Shown: in pieces, positions 9,151 to 19,803 of the stretch | Layout of the letters: every line of letters begins with the position of its first letter | How positions within the stretch are numbered: the first letter of the stretch is position 1 | Notes under the pieces: generated by a model | What the model was told of the DNA's origin: nothing | Seen by the model: the letters and a program-made list of their open reading frames with translations, nothing else | Databases searched by the model: none | Made by a program: the position numbers and the translations under genes | Assembly: GCF_016722765.1 (NCBI RefSeq) | Contig: NZ_JAEQND010000002.1 | Span: forward strand, 310,001-374,000 | Reading direction: 5' to 3' | DNA: 64,000 nt | DNA from: Ramlibacter alkalitolerans | GTDB lineage: Bacteria > Pseudomonadota > Gammaproteobacteria > Burkholderiales > Burkholderiaceae_C

Positions 9151-11322
9151 ATGATCGAAATCGAACTCGACGGACAGAAGGTGGAGGTCACCGAAGGCAG
9201 CATGATCATGCATGCCGCCGACAAGGCCGGTACCTACATCCCCCACTTCTGCTACCACAAGAAGCTCTCCATCGCGGCCAACTGCCGCATGTGCCTGGTG
9301 GACGTGGAGAAGGCGCCCAAGCCGATGCCGGCCTGCGCCACCCCCGTCACCAACGGCATGATCGTGCGCACCCGCAGCGACAAGGCGCTCAAGGCGCAGC
9401 AGTCGGTGATGGAGTTCCTGCTGATCAACCATCCGCTGGACTGCCCGATCTGCGACCAGGGCGGCGAATGCCAGCTGCAGGACCTGGCCGTGGGCTACGG
9501 CCCCGGCGCCTCGCGCTACGAGGAAGAAAAGCGCGTCGTCATGCACAAGGACGTCGGCCCGCTGATCTCCATGGAGGAGATGAGCCGCTGCATCCACTGC
9601 ACCCGCTGCGTGCGCTTCGGCCAGGAAATCGCCGGCGTGATGGAGCTGGGCATGGTCAACCGCGGCGAGCACAGCGAGATCACCACGGTGCTGGGCGACA
9701 CGGTGGACTCCGAGGTCTCCGGCAACATGATCGACCTGTGCCCGGTCGGCGCGCTCACCAGCAAGCCGTTCCGCTACAGCGCGCGGCCGTGGGAACTCTC
9801 GCGCCGCAAGAGCGTGAGCCCGCATGACTCCAGCGGCGCGAACCTGATCGTGCAGGTGAAGAACAACAAGGTCCTGCGCGTGCTGCCGTTCGAGAACAAC
9901 GACGTCAACGAGTGCTGGATCGCCGACCGCGACCGCTTCTCCTACGAAGCGCTCAACACGCCCGAGCGCCTCACCTCGCCCATGATCAAGCATGGCGGCG
10001 AGTGGAAGACGGTCGACTGGCAGACCGCGCTGGAATACGTGGCGCGCGGCGTCGCCGAGATCCAGCGGGACCACGGCGGCCGTGCCATCGGCGCGCTGGT
10101 CTCGCCGCACAGCACCGTCGAGGAACTGTTCCTCGCGCAGAAGCTGGTGCGCACGCTGGGCAGCGAGAACGTCGACCACCGCCTGCGCCACGCCGAGTTC
10201 GCGAGCGAGGAAGGCGTGCGCTGGCTCGGGACGAGCATCGCCTCGCTCTCCACGCTGCAACGCGCGCTGGTGATCGGCTCGAACCTGCGCAAGGACCATC
10301 CGCTGTTCGCCCTGCGCGTGCGCGCCGCGGTGCGCAGCGGCGCCCAGGTGAGCGTCGTGCATGACCGCGACGACGACTGGGCGATGGCGATGGCCGGCAA
10401 GTCCATCGTTCCCGCCGGCCAATGGGTGCAGGCGCTGTCCGATATCGCCACCGTGATCGGCGACGAGAAGGGCAGCAAGGCGCCGCTGCAAGGCAATGCA
10501 ACGGATACCGCGAAGGCGATCGCCGCCTCGCTGCTCTCGGGCGAGCGCAAGGCCATCCTGCTGGGGAATGCCGCCGCGCACCATCCGGCGGCGAGTTCGC
10601 TGCTGGCCCTGGCCAACTGGATCGCCGAGATGACCGGCGCCACGGTCGGCTACCTGACCGAAGCCGCCAACACCGTCGGCGCGCAACTCGTGAAGGCCGT
10701 GCCGGGCAACGGCGGCCTGAACGCGAAGCAGATGCTGGAAGGCGGCTGCAAGGCGCTGTTCCTGCTGAACACCGAACCGGCGTTCGACTCCGCCGTCGGC
10801 GCCGGCAAGCTGGGCGGGCAGGGCAGCATGGTGATCACGCTGTCGCCCTTCAAGGCCAACCTGGACATCAGCGACGTGCTGCTGCCGATCGCGCCCTGGA
10901 CCGAAACGCCGGGCACCTTCGTCAACGCCGAAGGCCGCGTGCAGAGCTTCCACGCCGTGGTCAAGCCGCTGGCGGAAACGCGCCCGGCCTGGAAGGTGCT
11001 GCGGGTGCTGGCCAACATGCTGGGCCTGCAGGGCTTCGACTACGACTCGGCGCAGGAAGTGCTGCAGGAGGCGCGCGGCAAGGCCGACGCGGAGCAGGCC
11101 TTCGTGCAGGGCAGCCTGCTGTCGAACAGGACGGCCAAGGCCGCCTGGCTGGGCGACACCGACGCCAGGCCGGTCGCCGCGGCGATCTACCAGCTCGATG
11201 GCGTGGTGCGCCGCGCGCCCTCGCTGCAGCTGACCGCCGATGGCCTCGCGGGGCAGCAGCAGGCGGTCGCGCAGCAGCAGGTCGCGCAGCCGAACGCGCG
11301 CGCGATGGAGGTGACGGCATGA
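9151..11322 (+). CDS. nuoG: NADH-quinone oxidoreductase subunit G (75 kDa)
   Basis: 723 residues, somewhat shorter than many NuoG. This is the iron-sulfur-rich, molybdopterin-oxidoreductase-like subunit of the peripheral arm. Visible cluster motifs: the N-terminal [2Fe-2S] region ([17 protein letters not shown], then PACATPV), the [18 protein letters not shown] block near residue 95, and CIHCTRC near residue 148. The C-terminal half is the catalytically inactive MopB-like domain. Starts 4 bases after nuoF; its end overlaps nuoH by 4 bases. Confidence 0.97.
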   Translation: MIEIELDGQKVEVTEGSMIMHAADKAGTYIPHFCYHKKLSIAANCRMCLVDVEKAPKPMPACATPVTNGMIVRTRSDKALKAQQSVMEFLLINHPLDCPICDQGGECQLQDLAVGYGPGASRYEEEKRVVMHKDVGPLISMEEMSRCIHCTRCVRFGQEIAGVMELGMVNRGEHSEITTVLGDTVDSEVSGNMIDLCPVGALTSKPFRYSARPWELSRRKSVSPHDSSGANLIVQVKNNKVLRVLPFENNDVNECWIADRDRFSYEALNTPERLTSPMIKHGGEWKTVDWQTALEYVARGVAEIQRDHGGRAIGALVSPHSTVEELFLAQKLVRTLGSENVDHRLRHAEFASEEGVRWLGTSIASLSTLQRALVIGSNLRKDHPLFALRVRAAVRSGAQVSVVHDRDDDWAMAMAGKSIVPAGQWVQALSDIATVIGDEKGSKAPLQGNATDTAKAIAASLLSGERKAILLGNAAAHHPAASSLLALANWIAEMTGATVGYLTEAANTVGAQLVKAVPGNGGLNAKQMLEGGCKALFLLNTEPAFDSAVGAGKLGGQGSMVITLSPFKANLDISDVLLPIAPWTETPGTFVNAEGRVQSFHAVVKPLAETRPAWKVLRVLANMLGLQGFDYDSAQEVLQEARGKADAEQAFVQGSLLSNRTAKAAWLGDTDARPVAAAIYQLDGVVRRAPSLQLTADGLAGQQQAVAQQQVAQPNARAMEVTA

Positions 11323-12410
11323 TCGATACCATCTACGGCTACGGCAACGGCCTGATCGGCGCACCCTGGTGGACGGCGGCCGGCTGGCCGGTCCTCTGGA
11401 CGCTGATCAAGATCGTGGTGCTGGTCGCCCCCCTGATGGGCGCGGTGGCCTACCTCACGCTGTGGGAGCGCAAGGCCATCGGCTTCACGCAGATCCGGCC
11501 GGGCCCCAACCGCATCGGCCCGCTGGGCCTGCTGACCCCCATCGCCGACGCCCTGAAGCTGCTGACGAAGGAGATCATCCTCCCGACGGTGGCCAACAAG
11601 GGCCTGTTCTACCTCGGCCCGATCATGACCATCATGCCGGCCCTGGCCGCGTGGGCGGTGATCCCCTTCGGCCCCGAGGTCGCGGTGTCCAACATCAACG
11701 CCGGCCTGCTGTTCCTCATGGGCATCACCTCGCTCGAGGTGTACGGCGTGATCATCGCCGGCTGGGCGTCCAACTCGAAGTACGCCTTCCTGGGCGCGCT
11801 GCGCGCCTCGGCCCAGATGGTGAGCTACGAGATCGCGATGGGCTTCTGCTTCGTCGTGGTGCTGATGGTGACGGGCAGCCTGAACATGACCGACATCGTG
11901 CTGCAGCAGGACCACGGCTGGTTCGCCGCGCGCGGCATCAACTTCCTGTCGTGGAACTGGTTCGCGCTGCTGCCGATCTTCTTCGTCTACTTCATCTCGG
12001 GCCTGGCCGAAACCAACCGCCACCCGTTCGACGTGGTGGAAGGCGAGTCGGAGATCGTCGCCGGCCACATGATCGAGTACTCGGGCATGTCCTTCGCCAT
12101 GTTCTTCCTGGCGGAGTACGCCAACATGTGGCTCGTCTCCGTGCTGGCCGTGGTGATGTTCCTGGGCGGCTGGCTGCCCCCCATCGACGCGCCGCTGCTG
12201 AACTGGATCCCGGGCTGGATCTGGCTGGGCATCAAGTCCTTCATCATGGTCACGATGTTCCTGTGGATCCGCGCCACCTTCCCGCGCTTCCGCTACGACC
12301 AGATCATGCGCCTGGGCTGGAAGATCTTCATCCCCGTCACGCTGGTCTGGCTGATCGTGATCGGCGCGTGGATGCAGACCCCCTACAACACGTTCGCCTT
12401 TGCAAAGTAA
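11319..12410 (+). CDS. nuoH: NADH-quinone oxidoreductase subunit H
   Basis: 363 residues, polytopic; joins the peripheral and membrane arms and forms part of the quinone channel. Signatures: [20 protein letters not shown] near residue 50 and [20 protein letters not shown] near residue 230. The ATG at 11319 overlaps the nuoG stop (ATGA). Confidence 0.97.
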   Translation: MIDTIYGYGNGLIGAPWWTAAGWPVLWTLIKIVVLVAPLMGAVAYLTLWERKAIGFTQIRPGPNRIGPLGLLTPIADALKLLTKEIILPTVANKGLFYLGPIMTIMPALAAWAVIPFGPEVAVSNINAGLLFLMGITSLEVYGVIIAGWASNSKYAFLGALRASAQMVSYEIAMGFCFVVVLMVTGSLNMTDIVLQQDHGWFAARGINFLSWNWFALLPIFFVYFISGLAETNRHPFDVVEGESEIVAGHMIEYSGMSFAMFFLAEYANMWLVSVLAVVMFLGGWLPPIDAPLLNWIPGWIWLGIKSFIMVTMFLWIRATFPRFRYDQIMRLGWKIFIPVTLVWLIVIGAWMQTPYNTFAFAK

Positions 12411-12417
12411 GACCGCC

Positions 12418-12945
12418 ATGGCCGCTGCATCCGACACCCTGGCACCGCGCGAGTCCGCCTTCTCCCTCGGCGACTTCCTGCGCAGCTTCATGCTGCTGGA
12501 ACTGTTCAAGGGCCTGAAGGTGACGGGCAAGTACTTCTTCGCCCGCAAGATCACCATCCAGTTCCCGGAGGAGAAGACGCCGCTGTCGCCGCGCTTCCGC
12601 GGGCTGCACGCGCTGCGCCGCTACGACAACGGCGAGGAACGCTGCATCGCCTGCAAGCTGTGCGAGGCCGTGTGCCCCGCGCTGGCGATCACCATCGAGA
12701 GCGAGCAGCGCGGCGACGGCACCCGCCGCACGACGCGCTACGACATCGACCTGACCAAGTGCATCTTCTGCGGCTTCTGCGAGGAAAGCTGCCCGGTGGA
12801 CTCGATCGTCGAGACGCACATCCTGGAGTACCACGGCGAAAAGCGCGGCGACCTGTACTTCACCAAGGACATGCTGCTGGCCGTGGGCGACCGCTACGAG
12901 GCGGAGATCGCGGCCAACAAGGCGGCCGACGCCAAGTACCGCTAA
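12418..12945 (+). CDS. nuoI: NADH-quinone oxidoreductase subunit I (23 kDa ferredoxin-like)
   Basis: 175 residues carrying two [4Fe-4S] clusters (N6a/N6b). Both ferredoxin motifs are intact: [12 protein letters not shown] and [12 protein letters not shown]. The N-terminal stretch before residue 20 is Ala/Ser-rich. The ATG at 12418 is preferred; an in-frame TTG at 12400 overlaps the end of nuoH. Confidence 0.97.
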   Translation: MAAASDTLAPRESAFSLGDFLRSFMLLELFKGLKVTGKYFFARKITIQFPEEKTPLSPRFRGLHALRRYDNGEERCIACKLCEAVCPALAITIESEQRGDGTRRTTRYDIDLTKCIFCGFCEESCPVDSIVETHILEYHGEKRGDLYFTKDMLLAVGDRYEAEIAANKAADAKYR

Positions 12946-12967
12946 CGGACGCGAGGAAAACAAGACC

Positions 12968-13639
12968 ATGGACGTCCGTACGGGCCTCTTCTACCTGTTC
13001 TCGGTGGTGCTGATCTTCTCGGCCTTCCGGGTCATCACCGCGCGCAGCCCCGTGTATGCCGCGCTGTTCCTGGTGCTCACCTTCTTCCAGGCCGCCGGCG
13101 TGTGGCTGCTGCTGAAGGCGGAGTTCCTCGCCATCTCGCTCGTGCTGGTGTACGTCGGCGCGGTGATGGTGCTGTTCCTGTTCGTCGTGATGATGCTGGA
13201 CGTCAACGTCGACGAACTGCGGGCCGGCTTCTGGAAGCACTTCCCCCTGGCCGCGACCATCGGCGCGCTGATCGCGCTGGAGATGGCGGCGGTGCTGATG
13301 GGCGGCTTCCGCCCGACCGAGGAGCCGCGGGCCGTGCCGGCCGCGGTCGCCGCGGCGCAGGCCGGCGTGCAGTACTCCAACACCAAGGAACTCGGGCGCC
13401 TGCTGTACACCGAGTACCTGTACCCGCTGGAGATCGCGGCGGTGCTGCTGCTGGTCGCTATCGTCGCCGCCATCGCGCTGACGCTGCGCCATCGCAAGGA
13501 CAGCAAGGCGATCGATCCCTCGCAGCAGGTGCGCGTCAAGGCGCGCGACCGCCTGCAGATCATCAAGGTGCCGCCGACGCGTCCGGCGCAACCCGAGCCC
13601 GCGGCCGCGGCCGTCGTGCCCGAAGGGAGCAAGGCATGA
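12968..13639 (+). CDS. nuoJ: NADH-quinone oxidoreductase subunit J
   Basis: 223 residues with five predicted membrane helices; a membrane-arm subunit next to NuoA and NuoK. The third-helix signature [20 protein letters not shown] is present near residue 65. The last 50 or so residues are a hydrophilic Pro/Ala-rich tail. Stop and the nuoK start overlap by 4 bases. Confidence 0.95.
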   Translation: MDVRTGLFYLFSVVLIFSAFRVITARSPVYAALFLVLTFFQAAGVWLLLKAEFLAISLVLVYVGAVMVLFLFVVMMLDVNVDELRAGFWKHFPLAATIGALIALEMAAVLMGGFRPTEEPRAVPAAVAAAQAGVQYSNTKELGRLLYTEYLYPLEIAAVLLLVAIVAAIALTLRHRKDSKAIDPSQQVRVKARDRLQIIKVPPTRPAQPEPAAAAVVPEGSKA

Positions 13640-13944
13640 CCATCACCCTCGGACACTACCTCACGCTCGGTGCGATCCTGTTCGCGCTCTCCGTGGTGGG
13701 CATCTTCCTGAACCGCCGCAACCTGATCGTGCTGCTGATGGCCATCGAGCTGATGCTGCTGGCGGTCAACATGAACTTCGTGGCGTTCTCCAATTACCTG
13801 GGCGACATGCACGGCCAGGTGTTCGTGTTCTTCATCCTGACAGTGGCCGCCGCGGAGTCGGCGATCGGCCTGGCCATCCTGGTGCTGCTGTTCCGGAACA
13901 AGTCGAACCTCAACGTCGAAGAACTGAACGAGCTGAAAGGCTGA
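13636..13944 (+). CDS. nuoK: NADH-quinone oxidoreductase subunit K
   Basis: 102 residues, three helices, related to MrpC antiporter subunits. Acidic residues used in proton transfer are visible in [14 protein letters not shown] and [11 protein letters not shown]. The gap to nuoL (85 bases) contains a hairpin. Confidence 0.96.
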   Translation: MTITLGHYLTLGAILFALSVVGIFLNRRNLIVLLMAIELMLLAVNMNFVAFSNYLGDMHGQVFVFFILTVAAAESAIGLAILVLLFRNKSNLNVEELNELKG

Positions 13945-13978
13945 GCATGTCCGGCCGGGGATCACCCGGCATCCATGG

Positions 13979-14000
13979 ATTGCGGCGGGAGGGCCGCAAT
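13979..14000. other. Hairpin between nuoK and nuoL
   Basis: ATTGCGGC (13979-13986) pairs exactly with GCCGCAAT (13993-14000) around a 6-base loop, 29 bases before nuoL. It could mark an mRNA processing site that separates nuoK from the antiporter-like genes. Confidence 0.5.
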
Positions 14001-14029
14001 GGCATGGCCACGTGCATAGGAAAGAAACG

Positions 14030-16126
14030 ATGAGTACCACTCTCAACGCCGCGACCCTGCTCGCCGTCCCGCTCGCCCCGCTCGCCGGTGCGGTCGCCGC
14101 CGGCATCTTCGGCACCACGCTGGGCGGCAACCTGATCGGACGCCGACTGTCGCACACCCTCACGATCCTGGGGGTGTTCATCGCCTTCGTGATCTCCGCG
14201 ATGACGCTCAAGAGCGTGGCCGTGGACGGGGCGCGCTTCAACCAGACCATCTACGAATGGATGGTGGTGGGCGGGCTGAAGATGGAGGTCGGCTTCCTCG
14301 TCGACGGCCTGACGGCGATGATGATGTGCGTGGTGACCTTCGTGTCGCTGATGGTGCACATCTACACCATCGGCTACATGGAGGAAGACGAGGGCTACAA
14401 CCGCTTCTTCGGCTACATCTCGCTGTTCACGTTCTCCATGCTCATGCTGGTCATGAGCAACAACTTCCTGCAGCTGTTCTTCGGCTGGGAGGCGGTGGGC
14501 CTGGTGTCGTACCTGCTGATCGGCTTCTGGTACACCAAGCCGACGGCGATCTTCGCCAACCTGAAGGCCTTCCTGGTCAACCGGGTCGGCGACTTCGGCT
14601 TCATCCTGGGCATCGGCCTGATCGTGGCCACCCTGGGCACGCTGAACTACGGCGAGACCTTCGCCGGCGCGCAGAAGCTGGTCGCGCCCTTCGGCTACGG
14701 CACCGAGTGGCAGCTGATCACCGTGACCTGCATCTGCCTGTTCATCGGCGCGATGGGCAAGAGCGCGCAGTTCCCGCTGCACGTCTGGCTGCCCGACTCG
14801 ATGGAAGGCCCGACCCCGATCTCCGCCCTGATCCACGCCGCCACCATGGTGACGGCCGGCATCTTCATGGTGGCGCGCATGTCGCCGCTGTTCGAGCTGT
14901 CCGACACGGCGCTGTCGGTCGTGATGACCATCGGCGCGATCACGGCGCTCTTCATGGGCTTCCTGGGCATCATCCAGAACGACATCAAGCGCGTGGTGGC
15001 GTATTCGACGCTGTCGCAGCTCGGGTACATGACCGTGGCCCTCGGTGCTTCGGCCTACTCGGTCGCGGTGTTCCACCTGATGACGCACGCCTTCTTCAAG
15101 GCGCTGCTGTTCCTGGCCGCCGGCTCCGTGATCATCGGCATGCACCACAACCAGGACATCCGCTGGATGGGCAACGTGCGCAAGTACATGCCGATCACCT
15201 GGATCACCTCGCTGCTCGGGTCGCTGGCCCTGATCGGCACGCCGCTGTTCGCGGGCTTCTATTCCAAGGACTCGATCATCGAGGCCGTGCACCTGTCCAA
15301 GCTGCCCGGCTCCGGCTTCGCCTACTTCGCGGTGATGGCCGGCGTGTTCGTCACGGCCTTCTACTCGTTCCGCATGTACTTCCTGGTGTTCCACGGCAAG
15401 GAGCGCTACGACCAGAACCCGGAAGCGCACGCGCACCACTACTCGGACGAAGAGCCCGACGTGCAGGGCCACGCCGTGCACGACGCCCACGCGAAGGACG
15501 ACCACGGCCACGGCCACGACGCCAAGCCCCACGAGTCGCCCTGGGTGGTGACGGTGCCGCTGATCCTGCTGGCCATCCCCTCGGTGGTGATCGGCTACCT
15601 CACCATCCGCGGCATGCTGTACGGCGACTTCTTCAAGGACTCGATCTTCGTCAACCTCGAGCGGCACCCGGCCATGGAGGAGATGGCCAAGGAATTCCAC
15701 GGCCCCGTCGCCATGGCGCTGCACGGCCTGACCTCTCCGGTGTTCTGGCTGGCGCTGGCCGGCGTGGTGCTGGCCTGGTACATGTACCTGAAGAACCTGG
15801 CGTTGCCGGCGGCCATCCAGAAGCGTTTCCAGCCGGTCTACCGGATCCTGGACAACAAGTACTACATGGACTGGTTCAACGAGAACGTGCTGGCCCCCGC
15901 CGCCCGCGGCATCGGCCGCGGCCTGTGGAAGGGCGGCGACCAGGGCGTGATCGAGGGCATCTTCGTCAACGGCAGCGCGCACCTGGTCTCGAGGTTCGCC
16001 GGCGTGATCCGCTGGGTGCAATCCGGCTACATCTACCACTACGCCTTCGCGATGCTGATCGGGGTGGTCGTGCTCATGACGTACTTCGTGAGCTGGCCCA
16101 TGATCAGCGAGTGGCTGAAGAAGTAA
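14030..16126 (+). CDS. nuoL: NADH-quinone oxidoreductase subunit L (antiporter-like)
   Basis: 698 residues; the distal proton-pumping subunit with the long lateral helix. Conserved parts include FFGWEAVGLVSYLLIGFW, the Lys-bearing GKSAQFPLHVWLPDSMEGPT and IQNDIKRVVAYSTLSQLGYM. A histidine-rich loop at about residues 465-505 (AHAHHYSDEEPD, then DDHGHGHDAKPHES) is a lineage-type insertion between helices. The ATG at 14030 follows an AAAGAAA ribosome site; an upstream in-frame start at 14012 has no such support. Confidence 0.97.
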   Translation: MSTTLNAATLLAVPLAPLAGAVAAGIFGTTLGGNLIGRRLSHTLTILGVFIAFVISAMTLKSVAVDGARFNQTIYEWMVVGGLKMEVGFLVDGLTAMMMCVVTFVSLMVHIYTIGYMEEDEGYNRFFGYISLFTFSMLMLVMSNNFLQLFFGWEAVGLVSYLLIGFWYTKPTAIFANLKAFLVNRVGDFGFILGIGLIVATLGTLNYGETFAGAQKLVAPFGYGTEWQLITVTCICLFIGAMGKSAQFPLHVWLPDSMEGPTPISALIHAATMVTAGIFMVARMSPLFELSDTALSVVMTIGAITALFMGFLGIIQNDIKRVVAYSTLSQLGYMTVALGASAYSVAVFHLMTHAFFKALLFLAAGSVIIGMHHNQDIRWMGNVRKYMPITWITSLLGSLALIGTPLFAGFYSKDSIIEAVHLSKLPGSGFAYFAVMAGVFVTAFYSFRMYFLVFHGKERYDQNPEAHAHHYSDEEPDVQGHAVHDAHAKDDHGHGHDAKPHESPWVVTVPLILLAIPSVVIGYLTIRGMLYGDFFKDSIFVNLERHPAMEEMAKEFHGPVAMALHGLTSPVFWLALAGVVLAWYMYLKNLALPAAIQKRFQPVYRILDNKYYMDWFNENVLAPAARGIGRGLWKGGDQGVIEGIFVNGSAHLVSRFAGVIRWVQSGYIYHYAFAMLIGVVVLMTYFVSWPMISEWLKK

Positions 16127-16142
16127 GGCGGGGAAGAACAAA

Positions 16143-17621
16143 ATGCAAATGGGACTCTTGAGCCTCGCGATCTGGACGCCGATCGTCTTCGGCGCCATCC
16201 TGCTGGCCCTCGGCCGCGACGACCAGGCGCGCATGGTGCGCTGGATCGCGCTGATCGGCTCGATCGTCAGCTTCCTGGTGACGCTGCCCCTGTACAGCCG
16301 CTTCAACACCACGACCGCCGACATGCAGTTCGTGGAGAAGGCGGGCTGGATCGACCGCTTCAACGTCAACTACCACCTGGGCGTCGACGGCATCTCGCTG
16401 TGGTTCATCCTGCTGACGGCCTTCATCACGATCGTCGTCGTGATCTCGGCCTGGGAAGTGATCACCGAGCGCGTGAACCAGTACATGGGCGCCTTCCTGA
16501 TCCTCTCGGGCTTCATGATCGGCGTGTTCTGCGCGCTCGACGCCGTGCTGTTCTACGTCTTCTTCGAGGCGACGCTGATCCCGATGTACCTGATCATCGG
16601 CATCTGGGGCGGCCCCAACAAGATCTACGCGGCCTTCAAGTTCTTCCTCTACACGCTGCTCGGCTCGCTGCTGATGCTGGTCGCCATGGTGTACCTGTAC
16701 ACCAAGTCCGGCGGCAGCTTCGACATCCTCACCTGGCACAAGCTGCCCCTGAGCGGCCTCGCGCAGACGCTCCTCTTCTTCGGCTTCTTCGCGGCCTTCG
16801 CCGTCAAGGTGCCGATGTTCCCGGTGCACACCTGGCTGCCCGACGTGCACGTGGAAGCGCCCACCGGCGGCTCCGCGGTGCTGGCCGCCATCATGCTGAA
16901 GCTGGGGGCCTACGGCTTCCTGCGCTTCTCGATGCCGATCGCGCCGGACGCCTCGCGCGAGTGGGCCTGGCTGATCATCGCGCTGTCGCTCATCGCCGTG
17001 ATCTACGTCGGCCTGGTGGCGATGGTGCAGCAGGACATGAAGAAGCTGGTGGCCTATTCGTCGGTCGCCCACATGGGCTTCGTCACGCTGGGCTTCTTCA
17101 TCTTCAACGACCTGGGCGTGTCCGGCGGCCTGGTCATGATGATCTCGCACGGCTTCGTCTCGGCCGCCATGTTCCTGTGCATCGGCGTGCTGTACGACCG
17201 GGTGCACTCGCGCCAGATCGCCGACTACGGCGGCGTGGTCAACACGATGCCGACCTTCGCCGCGCTGGCGGTGCTGTTCGCGATGGCCAACGCCGGCCTG
17301 CCCGCCACCGCCGGTTTCGTCGGCGAGTGGATGGTGATCCTGGCCGCGGTCCGCGCCAACTTCTGGCTCGCCCTGCTGGCCGCCACCTCGCTGATCCTCG
17401 GCGCCGCCTACACGCTGTGGATGGTCAAGCGCGTGTACTTCGGCCCGGTCGGCAACGACCACGTCAAGGTGCTGAAGGACATCAACGCGCGCGAGTTCGT
17501 GATGCTCGGCGTGCTGGCCCTGGCGGTGCTGTACATGGGCATCTACCCGAAACCCTTCACCGACGTGATGAACGTGTCGGTCGCCGGCTTCCTGAAGCAC
17601 GTCGCCGTCTCCAAGCTCTGA
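16143..17621 (+). CDS. nuoM: NADH-quinone oxidoreductase subunit M (antiporter-like)
   Basis: 492 residues with about 14 helices; one of three Mrp-like proton channels. Signature segments: FEATLIPMYLIIGIWGG near residue 145, FAVKVPMFPVHTWLPDVHVE near residue 225 and QQDMKKLVAYSSVAHMG near residue 300. A second ATG lies two codons downstream; the first was used. Confidence 0.97.
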   Translation: MQMGLLSLAIWTPIVFGAILLALGRDDQARMVRWIALIGSIVSFLVTLPLYSRFNTTTADMQFVEKAGWIDRFNVNYHLGVDGISLWFILLTAFITIVVVISAWEVITERVNQYMGAFLILSGFMIGVFCALDAVLFYVFFEATLIPMYLIIGIWGGPNKIYAAFKFFLYTLLGSLLMLVAMVYLYTKSGGSFDILTWHKLPLSGLAQTLLFFGFFAAFAVKVPMFPVHTWLPDVHVEAPTGGSAVLAAIMLKLGAYGFLRFSMPIAPDASREWAWLIIALSLIAVIYVGLVAMVQQDMKKLVAYSSVAHMGFVTLGFFIFNDLGVSGGLVMMISHGFVSAAMFLCIGVLYDRVHSRQIADYGGVVNTMPTFAALAVLFAMANAGLPATAGFVGEWMVILAAVRANFWLALLAATSLILGAAYTLWMVKRVYFGPVGNDHVKVLKDINAREFVMLGVLALAVLYMGIYPKPFTDVMNVSVAGFLKHVAVSKL

Positions 17622-17640
17622 ACGCCGGACGAGAACAACT

Positions 17641-19128
17641 ATGGACAACACGACGAGCCTCGCCGTCATCGCGCCCGAGATCCTGCTGCTGGTGATGGCC
17701 TGCGTGATCGCGCTGGTCGACCTCGGCGTCAAGACCCGGCTGCGCAACCTCACCTACGTGCTCACCATGCTGACGCTGGCGGTCGTCGCCTGGATGACCG
17801 GCGACCTCGCGGCGCAGGGCGACACGGTGTACGGCTTCAACCGCATGGTGGTGAGCGACTCGATGGCCAACTGGCTCAAGTGCTTCGCCACGATCGCCAT
17901 GATGGTGTGCCTGGTCTACGGCCGGCCGTACGCGGGCGACCGCGACATGCTGCGCGGCGGCGAGTTCTTCACCCTGGCCATGCTGTCGCTGCTGGGCATC
18001 TTCGTGATGATGTCCGGCAACAACTTCCTGCTGATCTACCTCGGCCTGGAACTGCTCACGCTTTCCAGCTACGCGCTGGTGGCGCTGCGCCGCGACCACG
18101 TGGTGGCGACCGAAGCGGCGATGAAGTACTTCGTGCTGGGCGCGATGGCCTCGGGCTTCCTGCTCTATGGCATGTCGATGATCTACGGCGCCACCGGTTC
18201 GCTGGACATCGGCACCGTGTTCAAGATCGTCGGCAGCGGCCAGGTCAAGCACCAGGTGCTGGTGTTCGGCCTGGTGTTCATCGTCGCCGGCCTGGCGTTC
18301 AAGCTAGGGGCCGCGCCCTTCCATATGTGGATCCCGGACGTGTACCAGGGCGCCCCGAGCGCCATCACGCTGATCATCGGCTCGGCGCCGGAACTGGCCG
18401 CCTTCGCGATCGCGATCCGGCTGCTGGTGGAAGGCCTGCTGCCGCTGGCGATCGACTGGCAGCAGATGCTGGTGGTGCTGGCCGTGGCCTCGCTGTTCAT
18501 CGGCAACCTGGCGGCCATCGCGCAGACCAACCTGAAGCGCCTGTTCGCCTATTCGACCATCGGCCAGATGGGTTTCGTGATCCTGGGCCTGGTGTCCGGC
18601 GTGATCAACGGCGACCCGGTGTTCGCGCGCAACGCCTACAGCTCGTCGATGTTCTACATCGTGACCTACGTGCTGACCTTCCTGGCGGCCGTCGGCATCA
18701 TCCTGCTGCTGGCGCGCGAAGGCTTCGAGAGCGAGGAGATCGCCGATCTCGCCGGCCTCAACGAGCGCAGCCCGCTGTACGCCGCGATCATGTCCATCTG
18801 CCTGTTCTCGCTGGCCGGCATCCCGCCGCTGGTGGGCTTCTACGCCAAGCTGTCGGTGCTGCAGGCCCTGGTCGTTTCCGGCAGCACGTTCTACATCAGC
18901 CTGGCGGTGTTCGCGGTGCTGATGTCGCTGGTGGCCGCCTACTACTACATCCGCGTGGTGAAGGTGATGTACTTCGATGCGCCGATCACCGCGACGACCG
19001 TGGCGGCCCCCGCCGACGTGCGCATCGTGCTCACGCTCAACGGGGCGCTGGTGCTGGTGCTGGGCATCCTGCCCGGCGGCCTGATGACGCTGTGCGCGCA
19101 GGCCATCGTGAAGATGCTGGGCTCCTGA
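17641..19128 (+). CDS. nuoN: NADH-quinone oxidoreductase subunit N (antiporter-like)
   Basis: 495 residues, last gene of the operon and third antiporter-like subunit. Seen: NNFLLIYLGLELLTLSSYAL near residue 125, KLGAAPFHMWIPDVYQGAP near residue 225 and LKRLFAYSTIGQMGF near residue 300. It is followed by a hairpin at 19147-19175 that probably ends the transcript. Confidence 0.97.
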   Translation: MDNTTSLAVIAPEILLLVMACVIALVDLGVKTRLRNLTYVLTMLTLAVVAWMTGDLAAQGDTVYGFNRMVVSDSMANWLKCFATIAMMVCLVYGRPYAGDRDMLRGGEFFTLAMLSLLGIFVMMSGNNFLLIYLGLELLTLSSYALVALRRDHVVATEAAMKYFVLGAMASGFLLYGMSMIYGATGSLDIGTVFKIVGSGQVKHQVLVFGLVFIVAGLAFKLGAAPFHMWIPDVYQGAPSAITLIIGSAPELAAFAIAIRLLVEGLLPLAIDWQQMLVVLAVASLFIGNLAAIAQTNLKRLFAYSTIGQMGFVILGLVSGVINGDPVFARNAYSSSMFYIVTYVLTFLAAVGIILLLAREGFESEEIADLAGLNERSPLYAAIMSICLFSLAGIPPLVGFYAKLSVLQALVVSGSTFYISLAVFAVLMSLVAAYYYIRVVKVMYFDAPITATTVAAPADVRIVLTLNGALVLVLGILPGGLMTLCAQAIVKMLGS

Positions 19129-19146
19129 GTCCTGCCTAGATGCAAC

Positions 19147-19175
19147 GACGCAGGCAGCGTTCGCTGCCCTGCGTC
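19147..19175 (+). terminator. Probable terminator of the nuo operon
   Basis: GACGCAGGCAGCG (19147-19159) pairs with CGCTGCCCTGCGTC (19162-19175), a 13-bp stem with one bulged base and a tight loop. It lies 18 bases after the nuoN stop and 29 bases before the next gene. The following bases are not T-rich, so its strength is uncertain. Confidence 0.55.
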
Positions 19176-19203
19176 CCGCGATAGCCGTACCATCGCAAGC
19201 AGC

Positions 19204-19803
19204 ATGACCCTCGACCCGCACGAAGACATCCACCTGCGAGAACACACCCAGGCCCGCGAGGAACTGCTCAAGGGGCACTTCCTGCACGTCGTGCGGGAAA
19301 CCGTGCGGCTGCCGGACGGCGGCTCGGCCACCCGCGAATACGTGCTGCACCCGGGCGCGGTCGCGATCGTCGCGCTGCTGGACGACGGCCGCCTGGTGCT
19401 GGAGCGCCAATACCGCCACCCGACGGCCAAGGTGATGATCGAGATCCCGGCCGGCAAGCTCGATGCGGGCGAGGAGCCGCTGGCCTGCGCGCAGCGCGAA
19501 CTGCTGGAGGAGACCGGCTACGTGGCGCGCGAGTGGGCCTTCGCCTTCACCATGTACCCGACGGTCGCCTATTCGGACGAAGCGATCCACATCTGGTTCG
19601 CCCGCGGGCTGGAACACCGGGGCGCGCAACTCGACGAGGGCGAGTTCCTGGACGTCATTGCCGCCACCCCGGAGGAATTCCTGCAGTGGTGCCGCGACGG
19701 CCGGGTGCAGGATTCCAAGACGCTGGCGTCGGCGATCTGGGTGCAGAACGTGACGGCCGGGGCTTGGAAACTCGACTGGCAACCCTTACCTTCGCAGGCA
19801 TGA
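19204..19803 (+). CDS. Nudix hydrolase, ADP-ribose pyrophosphatase-like
   Basis: 199 residues. The full Nudix box is present near residues 82-104: AGKLDAGEEP, then RELLEETGY. The surrounding pattern (R-x-YRHP and EIPAGK before the box, CAQRELLEETGY, then FAFTMYPTVAYSDE) resembles NudF-type ADP-sugar pyrophosphatases, which hydrolyse ADP-ribose to AMP and ribose 5-phosphate. The stop overlaps the DUF1178 start by 4 bases. Substrate is inferred from family only. Confidence 0.88.
   Translation: MTLDPHEDIHLREHTQAREELLKGHFLHVVRETVRLPDGGSATREYVLHPGAVAIVALLDDGRLVLERQYRHPTAKVMIEIPAGKLDAGEEPLACAQRELLEETGYVAREWAFAFTMYPTVAYSDEAIHIWFARGLEHRGAQLDEGEFLDVIAATPEEFLQWCRDGRVQDSKTLASAIWVQNVTAGAWKLDWQPLPSQA

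Noticed and set aside
9028..11364. 778-codon minus-strand frame opposite nuoG
   Set aside because: Antisense artefact; nuoG has complete iron-sulfur motifs on the plus strand.
13910..16369. 819-codon open frame on the minus strand opposite nuoL
   Set aside because: Shadow of the antiporter genes in GC-rich DNA: His/Gln/Arg-rich composition, no domain, and nuoK, nuoL and nuoM on the plus strand are unmistakable.
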